A stretch of DNA of 64,000 nt from Phallus indusiatus (taxonomy: Eukaryota; Basidiomycota; Agaricomycetes; Phallales; Phallaceae), in the NCBI GenBank assembly GCA_027605045.1, contig JAQFWX010000001.1:930001-994000 (forward strand). Direction: 5' to 3'. Each line of letters begins with the position of its first letter. Positions within the stretch are counted from its first letter, which is position 1. The notes below the pieces were generated by a model that was given only the letters and a program-made list of their open reading frames with translations, was not told the DNA's origin and ran no database searches. Positions 48,113 to 57,539 of the stretch are shown piece by piece. The position numbers and the translations under genes were made by a program.

Positions 48113-49205
48113 AACTTTAAATAAGAACAACAAACTGCGGGGGACAGCGTTAATTGCAATCGGTTTCGTCGATCCCAGCGAGTATTCTACTGATTAGTAT
48201 AAGTATGCCTTAGTTATTCAGTGATGATTCCTTCCTGAAGGGTGCTCTCCAAAGGGGAGGACGGTCTGACGGCGATCAACACTGTCGGATAGAGATCTAG
48301 GAAAGTTGGTAGAACCCCATTCTCCTTCATAGCGCATTCGACTACATATCTTAATTGCTCACGGCGGCTTGACCGGACATCCTAAACGATCAAGAGATTA
48401 GTCAAATGTCATTTTTAGCGGATGCTTGGACTGGTATTTTGAGCTTACAGTTGAACGCGGGGCCGACCGAGTGTGTTGGCGGCGGCTGGGGCTCATCGTT
48501 TCACGTGGTGAATTCCGACGTGAACTCGGGCTGAGTTCCGTCTTAAATTCGGTTCTGAATTCATTCTCGGAATTCTCCGGAAATCGGCTTTGGAGTTCAG
48601 TTTGGAGTTCAATGGTCTCAAGAGCTGCGTTCCCCCTTTGAACAAAACACCACTCGCTATTAACGAACTCTCGCTTAATTTTTTGATCTACATACATAAT
48701 TGAATGATTCTTATACTTACATATGATCGTATGTGATAGCAATTAATTATGATCAAACATTGCACTCCCCCATCATCAGCTCCCATCAAATTTTAGTGGA
48801 AATGCGAACTGGAAATCAAGTGGCCGAAGGCCCGGGGGTAGTCATCTTAGACTCCGATGATACCGTCATCAGATGGTCGTGTAGACGTCTATACCTCAGT
48901 TGGTATTCGTATGAGAAATGATCCCCCGTTCAGATTAACTGGTCTAAATATACAATATCAGTAAAGTCACAGAGAATTACTATGTACTTTTATGCCAGTT
49001 ACATTTGAGTCATCGGTGAATTTGGAAAACAGCGGATTGGATATCTAATCCCGATAATATATTCTTCAATTAAATAAGTATAACAGCGGGTGTGCCATTA
49101 TATATCACCACAGCGCGACACGAGGCGCGCTAAGCGATTATCTCCATACAATCAGGCCAAAGTGTAACTCGGTGGCAGTTCCACCACAATTATCCATATC
49201 CGAAT

Positions 49206-50598
49206 TTACAATTCGTAATCCGCTATCTTCATCCTGGACTGGGACGAGAGGGTTTCCGCCGCTGAATCTGAATTCGAATAGCCTGTTATGAGTAGTGATG
49301 AATCGTTTGAACTCTGTGCTGATGCCAGTAGGTACAGCGGCCCAGACGCAATAGATGATAGTGTTTGGGCATGACGCGTTGATCTCGTAGTGCCATATTT
49401 CGTTCCTCGAGAAGCTGTGACATTGTTGAGCGATCCCGACCCTCGTGTCGCGGCCAGTGAGTGGGCTCGGGCCTGAGATGCATCTATGGAAAAGAGCGTC
49501 ACGGTTGTGTTTGAAGCTGCCCGTAGTCTACTATTCTGGGAACGTCTAAAGACAAATAGTAGTGCGATTATCAAACCGATCCCTGCGATACCCCCTACGA
49601 CTCCTCCTACTATAGCGCTGATGGGGTTTTCTTGTGAAGAGGTTTCTGAGGGTAATAATGGAGGAGACGAAGAAGAGGGAAGAGAGAGAGATGATGTGGA
49701 AGAGGGAAGAAATGAGGAGGTCCCATTTGTAATTAAGAGATTATTTAAGATTAAAGGGGACACGGAGCCGTTTCCAAGATAGCGGACATGAAGAGTATGT
49801 GGTCCTTGTTCTAAGATGTCGGTGGTGAAAAGTGGAATATTGAAAACGTTAGTTGTCTTAGGAACTTTAGAAGGGAGCCCTTTGAGTATGAAAGGTATCG
49901 GAGGACCGTCGTCAATAAAGTATTCCGCGGAAGAAGGCGCACGAGGTTCAGACCCTAGAATAGATCCAAACCATCCTATCCGATTTCCTTCAAAGGATAC
50001 ATTGACGGAGGCATTCGTAGTTCCTGTTATATTCTGTTCAAATCGACCTGCCTGTGACCATCCCGGGCTGTATATTATCGAAGAGTCTATGTTGGGTATT
50101 ATAATGATGGCATTATTGAGCGGAACATCGGCCGAAGGCGCATATTGCAGATTGTCAAGGAAGAAGGACGAGCCTTGTGCGGAGATATTAACAATAAGCT
50201 CGTGAGGAGCATCCAACAAAATTTTCGATACGCATAAATGCGCATTGTTTTCTTTCGTAGAAATGGAGGGGGAAATAGTGAGACCGTCGACTGTGCATTC
50301 TAATTTGGGCTGGCTCGATGAGATGCTGGTAATAAGTCCGAGCACACTAATGTAAGTCCCTAATGACGTAGATTAGCATAAAATAAAAGATGCTTCAGGA
50401 GGGGGCTATCAACAACGTACCGTTGAACGAGAATGAGAAACTACTGACGGATGCAGTGGTCATGTGAAGCGTACTCTCCAAAGGTGGTCCACTGTCACCC
50501 AGACTCTCAAAAGAGGAAGAATTGGATAAAGACCAGTCTCCTACATAGTTTATCCGTGAATCCTGGTTGCTTACAACAACTAAACGCGAGTTTGCCAT
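49206..50598 (-). pseudogene. TMR-17: TMR-9-like copy with frameshifted tail
   Basis: The exons are 50421-50598 and 49206-50359, 1332 nt in an open frame. The start is MANSRLVVVSNQDSRINYVGDW. Both modules, the Ser/Pro stalk and the transmembrane helix (SAIVGGVVGGIAGIGLIIALLFVF) are intact and close to TMR-9. Indels near 49,250 move the frame, so the protein ends SQSRMKIADYEL. The DSGLRIVN and PPSYTL coding remnants lie out of frame at about 49,160-49,240. A 443-aa protein without tail motifs could still be produced. Confidence 0.72.
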
Positions 50599-51264
50599 TG
50601 TGATTTCAGTCAAGGCGTGCCAGTGTCGTCAAAATTATTGACCCAGGCTCAGCATCTCTTCTGGCTAAATACTTGGATATGGTCCATCATATGGAGGTGT
50701 GAAAGCGACACCTCGCCTCACCGTACTAATATAATTCGAACCCCATGATCGCATTACTCACAGCAGTTTGGCCTAACATCACGTTACAACAGTCCCCATT
50801 AGCCAAAAGGTAGGTGAGATGGAGAGATGTACTGAAGGCCGGTATCAAACCTTGTCGAACATAACAAATACCCTACTGATTAGTGGGTGCCTAAGCTATT
50901 ATAAACCTTCAGCGATGATACCTGGTTCACATATCATAATTTAGTAATAAAATATCAATCAAAGCTTTGGCAAAGCTTTAATTCTTGAAACCTGTTTCCA
51001 AATACTCCCTTGGCTTGTTTAAACCATTCAAGAATCGTCTCGTTGACCTCGTCCTTTTTCTGCTGGAACTTATTACCGTTGATGATGATTGGTAGTATGA
51101 ACATACCCCAACGATAATACCGATAATATATTCTCCAATTAAATAAGTAACAGCGGATCGGGGTGTGCCATTATGTCACCACAGCACCACACAACTGCAC
51201 TGATCAATACATTAAAAAGGAATTTCCCTAACGGCGAGGCGCGCTAAGTCCATCTGGGAGGCAA
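50599..51264. other. Spacer between TMR-17 and TMR-18, containing a hydrolase fragment
   Basis: Apart from the fragment listed next there is no gene. The spacer equals the junction of the tandem doubling that produced TMR-17 and TMR-18. Confidence 0.55.
50960..51116 (-). pseudogene. Last-exon fragment of an alpha/beta hydrolase paralogue
   Basis: On the minus strand, after a typical acceptor near 51,065, the frame reads KKDEVNETILEWFKQAKGVF, which aligns with the last exon of the intact hydrolase (KHDEVNETIVEWFDKATEG). The preceding intron start (GGTATGTTCAT) is also kept. No other exon is found. The sequence differs enough from the hydrolase at 53.1 kb to be a separate older copy. Confidence 0.75.
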
Positions 51265-52751
51265 TCAGACCAAAGTGTAACTCGGTGGCAGTTCCACCAC
51301 ATTATCCATACCCAAATTTACAATTCGTAATCCGCTATCTTCGTGTTGAACTCGGACGAGAGGCGTCACCTCCGCTGAATTCGAATTCGAAGAGCCGGTT
51401 ATGAGCAGTGGTGAATTGTTTGAACCCTGTGCTGATGCCACTAGGGATTGCGGTCTAGATTCAGTAGATGGACCTTGGTGCAGTGGGCTAACAGGTGTTT
51501 GAGTATGACTCGTTAGTCTCGTAGTCCCAGATTTCGTTCCTCGAGAAGCTGTGACACTGTTGAGCAGTCCCGACCCTCGTGTCGCAGGCGCCAGTGAGTG
51601 GGCGTGAGCCTCAGGCCGAGATGCGTCTATGGAAAAGGGCGTCACGGATGCGTTTGAAGCTGCTCGTAACCCACTATTCCTGGAACGTCTAAAGACAAAT
51701 AGTAGTGCGATTATCAAACCGATCCCTGCAATACCCCCTATGACTCCTACTACAGCGCTAATGGGCTTTCCTCGTAAAGAGGTTTCCGAATGTAATAATG
51801 GGGGAGACGAAGAAGAGGGGAGAGAGGGAGGTGATGCAGAAGAGGGAAAAATTGAGGAAGATGAGGATAAGGGCCCATTTGTAATCAAGAGATTATTTAT
51901 GTTTAAAGGGGATACGGAGCTGTTTCCAAGATAGCGAACGTGAAGAGTATGTGGTCCTTGTTCCAAAACGTCGCTGGTGAAAAATGGAATATTGTTAATT
52001 CGAGTCGTGTTCGGAACTCCAGAAGGAAACCCTGGGAGTGTGAAAGGTATTGGAGGGCCGTTGTCAATAAAATATTCCGCGGAAGAAGGCGCGTGAGGTT
52101 CAGATCCTAGAATAGACCCAAACCAACCTACCCGATTTCCTATAAAGGATACATTGACCGAGGTATTCGTAGCTCCTGTCATGTTCTGTCTCAATGGACC
52201 TGCCTGTGACCATCCCGGGCTAAATATTATGGAAGAGTCTATGTTGGGAATTATAATGGTGGCATTATTGAGTGGAACATCGGTCGAAGGCGCATATTGC
52301 AGGTTGTCAAGGAAGAAGGATGAACCTTGCATGGAGATGTTGGCGATGAGCTCATGGGATTCGTCGGGAAGATTCGGTGTGGTACACAGATGTACATTGT
52401 TTTCTCCCGTTGTAATGGAGGAGGATTTAGTAACACCGTCAACTGTGCATTCCAAGGTAAATTGGCTCGATGAGCTGTTGGTAATAAGTCCAAGCACACT
52501 AATGTAAGTCCCTAATGAGATAGATTAGCCTAAAAATAAAAGATGCAGAAGGAGGAAATTATCAAAAACATACCGTTGAACGAGAATGAGAAACTGTTGA
52601 CCGATGCAGCGGTCATGTGAAGCGTACTCTCCAAAGGTGGTCCATTGTCACCCAAACTCTCAAAAGAGGAAGAATTGGATAAAGACCAGTCTCCTACGTA
52701 GTTTATCCGTCCATCCTGATTGCTTACAACAACTAAACGCGAGTTTGCCAT
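51265..52751 (-). CDS. TMR-18: intact two-exon membrane protein (474 aa)
   Basis: The exons are 52574-52751 and 51265-52511, 1425 nt in frame. The start is MANSRLVVVSNQDGRINYVGDW. The N-terminal part of module 1 after the intron (LECTVDGVTKSSSITTGENN) follows TMR-16. Module 2 and everything after it follow TMR-9 (NIDSSIIFSPGW, VGWFGSILGSEPHAPSSAEY), so the gene is mosaic. The transmembrane segment is SAVVGVIGGIAGIGLIIALLFVF, shorter by two residues. The tail has QHEDSGLRIVN and ends ELPPSYTLV. The intact hydrolase follows on the right, upstream. Confidence 0.87.
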
Positions 52752-53094
52752 TGTGATTTGAGTGAAGGCGTGGTGTGTCGTCAAAATTAATGACCCAGGT
52801 TGTATCTCTTCTATTTGAATGCTTGGATATGAAGGCGACACCTCACCTCACCCCGTTAACTCGAACTACGTGTCCACATCACTTACAGCATTTAGTAAAC
52901 TGGTCGAAATTTATCTCGCCACAGCAGTTTCCAATGGCGAAAAGTTAGGTGAGATGGAGAGATGTACTGAAGGGCGATATCAAATCTTGTCGAACACAAT
53001 ATATATCTTATTGTTTATTAGGCGTCTTGAGCTATTATAAGTCTTCAGCGATGATGCCTGTTCCACATAACATAATTTAGTAATATGATATCAA

Positions 53095-54352
53095 TCATAG
53101 TTTTGTCTGGACACCTGTTTTCCAAATACCCCCCTGCAGCGTCCCCTCTGTAGCTTTGTCAAACCATTCAACAATTGTTTCGTTCACTTCGTCATGTTTC
53201 TGTTGAACTCAGTACCGCTAATAGTGATCAGATGGTAGGATGAACATACCCCAATGAAATTATGGTTGGCGCCTTCAACCATATGTAACGTATGCGTGCC
53301 CGGACTCCGCGGAGATAATGCACGATGGTACATAACGCCATCATATCTGAAAACAACAAGGTCAAAATTCAGTCCTGAGACAGAGAAATGAAAGTGCCAG
53401 ATACGGAGGAACGATTTCGTCAGCAAGACCTTGCAGAGTCAACACATGAATTTGTTGAGGAAACTGGTCCCACAAATAGCTAACATCCCAAGATGCAAAA
53501 CGTTCAACGTCGCCCTCAAATATTTTTCCTATTTTCTCTTGTCCTGCCACTCTCACTTTCCATTCGTAAAAACCTTGTTTCTCGATCGAAGGTCCATAAA
53601 TAGCAAGACGCTCTTAATCAGAAAAGTGAAAACGAAGCTTATCAAGACCCAAATCATGAGAGAGAGTAAAAAGGCCCACCTAAAACCCTCTTTAGAAATA
53701 GTTAGCTAAGGTTAGTTAAGCATCTCAAGGCCTGTGTAAGCTTTACCTTCATGCGGAACCGCCCCGCACAGTTAACATAACATGAGATGTTACGACCCTC
53801 CGGTGTTGACGCGACCCATTTGAAAGACGAGATAGATCCACGAGAATGTGCAACAACCATATCAACTGTATAGCCTAACTCCTTGCTCAAGAACGCCACG
53901 ACAACACGAATGTCAATTACATCACTGGCGAAGTCGTATATATTCCATGGTCCGCCAGTTTCGTGATTTCCACTAAACATTGTCTCGTATATAACTTTTG
54001 GATTGACGAGAGAAGAGAGAAAAGCTTTACCGGAAATCAAATCTAAAAGAATCTATAGGTAGCATCTTCGCCAGTCGCTTTTGGTATAGGTAATCTTTGT
54101 GACTGAAAAAACACCCTCCTTCAACAACAGTCGTATAAGAAAGGCTATGATAGCGTACCCCATGACACCGTGGCATATCTATTTCAATAAAATTAGCCAT
54201 TTTCGACAAAACTTCCTCATGAAAAGTCAAACCAGTGCGATCTTTCTTCCGTGGGTGGGTAAATTCGGTTCAACTTGTTCCAAATCACCAGCAATCTTTA
54301 TGTTCTGGTCATCTGGATGAGGAATATAGAATCTAGTCGTTTTCTTTGACAT
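53095..54352 (-). CDS. Alpha/beta hydrolase, serine aminopeptidase-like (281 aa, 7 exons)
   Basis: The exons are 54233-54352, 54159-54178, 54031-54102, 53747-53972, 53405-53610, 53250-53346 and 53095-53199, 846 nt in frame. The start is MSKKTTRFYIPHPDDQ. The core reads ALICHGVMGHKDYLYQKRLA (oxyanion His-Gly), DSFRFDFRGNHETGG, and the nucleophile elbow VVAHSRGS with the catalytic Ser. An acidic residue follows in LTLQGLADEIVPP, and the His in EGANHNF, giving a complete Ser-Asp-His set. The fold class resembles yeast YDL057W-type cytosolic hydrolases; the substrate is unknown. No signal peptide. It was duplicated together with array genes (relics at 25.2 and 51.0 kb) and is the only intact copy here. 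Confidence 0.87.
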
Positions 54353-54778
54353 CTATCAAGGAGAAAAGCGAAAGTTATGGGGTATCTGGTAAACTGGACG
54401 AAGATGATTATGCAACAAGGACCGGACCCGATAGTAACCGGGTGCTAAAAATAGATGCGTTACGTAGCGGAGTTTGATGACATTGCCGAAAAGCGCGCTG
54501 TTCGTTTTTCTCAATGCTACTCATTGGTGCAAAAAGTTGAAGAGCAGCTGCAGTTGAGCTGCAGGGTTTATTAAATCAGGCTTGCTTTCCGAACAAAGTA
54601 TATCGTATAAAATCATGCTAACCAGATGACAAAATAAAGCTCACTGTCTTTGTTTCGTCTTTGATATGCATCCAAGTTGTCACAACCAATTATATTTTAA
54701 GGTAAGAAACGTTTATCATCTAGAAAATGTGCCTAATCTTGAGACTCTATAGCTATGTCTAGTTTAGATAGACAGCTT
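54353..54778. other. Intergenic, no gene
   Basis: End of the duplicated array region. No feature is supported. Confidence 0.5.
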
Positions 54779-57020
54779 CTACTCAGGATGCTGTCTCTCC
54801 CGCTCAATGGCTTTCAGCCGCCACTCTCCTCCTTTGCGTATGGTCAAGAGAACCATTAATGAAGCCAATACCATTATTCCAGCCCAAAGAGTGTACAGAC
54901 CTCCGTCTCCCAGTGCATTCTGTTAATAGTGCTAGTCTTCCTGGAGTTATCAAGGAATGGAAGCCCGTAACATACCTGCAAAGGCACGGCCACTTCTGCT
55001 GCAACGAAACCAGCTAAACCTCTGCAAAAGCTGTTAGTGGCTACGGCAGTGGAAGAGCGTCCGACATTTGCATCAACAATGTAAGCCAAAGTACTAGAAT
55101 AAATCCAGCTGGTGACGGAATTAGATTAGAGCTGAAGGACGGTTTAGAAGATTATTCACATAGAAGACAATCCGACAAAGAACAGAGCAACGCATAACCC
55201 AGCGACATTTACGTGCTTCTCTGCCATCCAAGCATACGCAATCAATGACGGAGGCAGAACAAACATCATGGGTATGGTGCTTTTTAATCGATCCTGAAAT
55301 TTGGATAATATATACTTGTCCGTTTCGTACACAGATTGAATGACAAACCTCGCTATCTAATTTCCCTCCTTTGCTTTCGCTGCATTTTTTCAAAACATGG
55401 TCAGACCATTTCCCTCCCAGCAAACTCCCCGCCATGCTTCCTGATGGCCATAAACTTCATAGTATTCATCATCGTATACCTCTAACGTGGTGACGCACCT
55501 ATTCCAAAGGCCAAAAGGATCAAACCAATTTTCAGCGACCCGAATGAGTACGGGGCTGCAGACAATGTCAACACAACTGTGTATGTAATGCAATAGGTGA
55601 ACCCAAATATCATTGCTGGATGCGAATCAGACCAAATTAATCATTGCAGAAACGATTGCATACCAGATGGAAACAAGATCGAAAGGTTATTCAAACGCCG
55701 CAAGACTACCCCCATAGGTCGAATTGGGTTGACTTCCTTTACACTCAGTCGTATTTCATCTATGGAAGGTTGTCGGCTGGCTTCCAGATCCCTGGGAGGG
55801 GATTTCTCTTCGTGATGCCGTCTCGTTTTTTCTCGTTCCTCACGCTCCTTTAGAAGGTGGCGAAGTGCGCTTTGGTATGCCATGCTGCGCTGTCGACGAA
55901 ATGTGTCTTTGAAAAAAATAAAGCTGATTAATGCGATTCCGGCAAAAATACACAGAAAGTAGAATGTAGCACGCCACGATAAAAGTTGCGTAGCTGCGCC
56001 GCCGATTAATGGCCCTAGTGATGGTCCTAGTAAAGGCGTTGCATAATAAATCCCAACGACTGTTCCGCGTTCATGAGGCTCAAAGATATCCTGCGGGCAC
56101 ATTAAGAAAATATTTCAAGATGGAGTAAAAAATATGACTACAGCGAGAGTGGCAGCTCCAATAGTCAACACTGCGCTTCCCTGCCGAAAACAATGAGAGC
56201 AAACCCCATACTCAAAGAGGAAAGCGTCTTACTCCAATGGCCTGCAATACTCTCATTGCAAGTAAAAGTCCTATACTGTGAGCGGATCCAGCCACACCGC
56301 ATCCGATAACATATAACTGTTTTACCCGGAATTATTATCGGTAGCGGTAGAAATTGTTAAGCCAACTCACGGAGATAGAAATTAAATATACAATCTTTCC
56401 GCAGTAGTTGCAACAACCGTTATGTCGTACGTCTAGTGGACCAAATGTAACATACCTTTCTGCCTTGGATTTCGCTGATTGCACTCCATAGTAATGGAGT
56501 TGCCCCTTGCATCAAGATGAATATTGAAAGACTGAGAGAAATTTCTTGATCGCTCGCATGTAATTGCGCTTTGATACTATCAATAGCAGCTAAACGAGAA
56601 AGTGCCTCAGTTCATTAAGGAAAAATAGATCTCGGGTTCCAGACGCCCAGTCCTTGAGTTCGTCAAGTGCCAAATACTTACGATTATAGATGTTGATTCC
56701 CATCGTGGCTATTAAACTCGCGGAGGCGATATTTGCGAGGATGAAGTTCTGAAGGCTACCATTCAGCTGGGGTCGTATGTGTGAATATCGATGAAGCATA
56801 TAAGCACCTTTCGTCTCCTGGACCATTTCCGTGGGTCGTTTTCAACATAAACATGTTCAATGTCAACGGCGGGTGTGGGCTTCTCCTCAGGTCTAGCAGA
56901 GGCATGATCAACGACCTTCTCTTTGCTCTGAGGCAGCACGACGTCATGGCCAATCCCTTCGTGGAGCGTCGAAGTAGCCGTAGGAGTCGTCGAATACTCG
57001 CGACCTCTGTTTTCGGTCAT
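54779..57020 (-). CDS. MFS multidrug:H+ antiporter, DHA1 type (about 11 exons)
   Basis: First exon 56808-57020 starts MTENRGREYS and ends DPRKWSRRRK, the usual cytosolic entry before helix 1. Following exons include 56682-56748, 56456-56589 (ISLSLSIFILMQGATPLLW, then WSAISEIQGRK), about 56,233-56,315 and about 55,685-56,100. The last of these reads DIFEPHERGTVVGIYYATPLLGPSLGPLIGG, given here in two parts, YYATPLLGPSLG being antiporter motif C. It then reads FKDTFRRQRS and a charged central loop. Further exons give SLKIGLILLAFGIG, GGKWSDHVLKK, FVLPPSLIAYAWMAEK, YIVDANVGRSSTAVATN and the end RKGGEWRLKAIERE. The stop is at 54,779-54,781. Twelve helices are expected in the plasma or vacuolar membrane. 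It is similar to Qdr/Tpo-type transporters; the substrate is unknown. Confidence 0.85.
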
Positions 57021-57539
57021 AGCAGCAATAGAGAGATATGTTACAAAACAAATGGCCTTTCGAAAAGAAGATGGTATATAAGGGATTAAAGGTGAGCAAT
57101 GAGGTGAAGGAAGATTTGACCCATGACTTTTTTTCCTCAGCGAGGGTAGCTAATTTAAGTCGCGCACCGTGAGTCGGGGACCCTAGCACCGGCGAGGCCG
57201 TGGAGTGCCGACATGTGTTCTTCGGAGATGTTCGGGCGGCGCTTGTTCGGCTTTGCTCCGCCGAAACGGCAGCATACTTTTGTATAGCCACGGCTTCTGC
57301 CTTCTGGCTCTCACCCAACCCTGCCCAATCTCATATCCTTTTTTTAGCGCGTTTACGCATTGCAATTCAATCGAAGGTCAGTTTTATGACTCATCTAAAT
57401 CAACAATGCACATGCTGACTCACGTAAAGCAAATTTACTGGGTGAATTGGAAAAAAAAGTAATTAATAGATTACAACAACGCAACAAGCAACCTAAATCG
57501 ATAACGAAGCGACAGAAAAAAAGGGATAGAAAAAACAAC
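57021..57539. other. Intergenic between transporter and Rad60-like gene
   Basis: No gene is supported. It should hold the transporter promoter. Confidence 0.5.

Larger units (their letters stand above)
45304..49205. other. Long non-coding stretch; 45.41-47.97 kb is an island absent from block 1
   Basis: From 45,304 to about 45,410 and again from about 47,970 the sequence matches 22,068-23,400. The 2.5 kb between them has no counterpart. The island is AT-rich in its first half and holds a Tc1/mariner-type MITE (47,355-47,716). Open frames such as 46,822-47,301 plus have no recognisable domain. Near 48,440-48,620 there is a degenerate array of short GAATTC/GGAGTTC-like units, also present in weaker form near 22,740-22,850. 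Confidence 0.5.
28942..54230. repeat. Duplication block 2 (about 25 kb)
   Basis: Direct-orientation counterpart of block 1. It contains TMR-10 to TMR-18 and the intact hydrolase. Segments with no partner in block 1 are about 37,478-42,880 (TMR-13, TMR-14 and most of TMR-15), 34,781-35,056 (solo LTR with one target copy) and about 45,410-47,970. TMR-17 and TMR-18 are a further tandem doubling of the single TMR-9-like unit. Confidence 0.82.

Noticed and set aside
1..53000. CRISPR array or bacterial operon reading of the repeated structure
   Set aside because: Repeats are whole spliced genes of 1.3-1.7 kb with eukaryotic introns, not short direct repeats with spacers.
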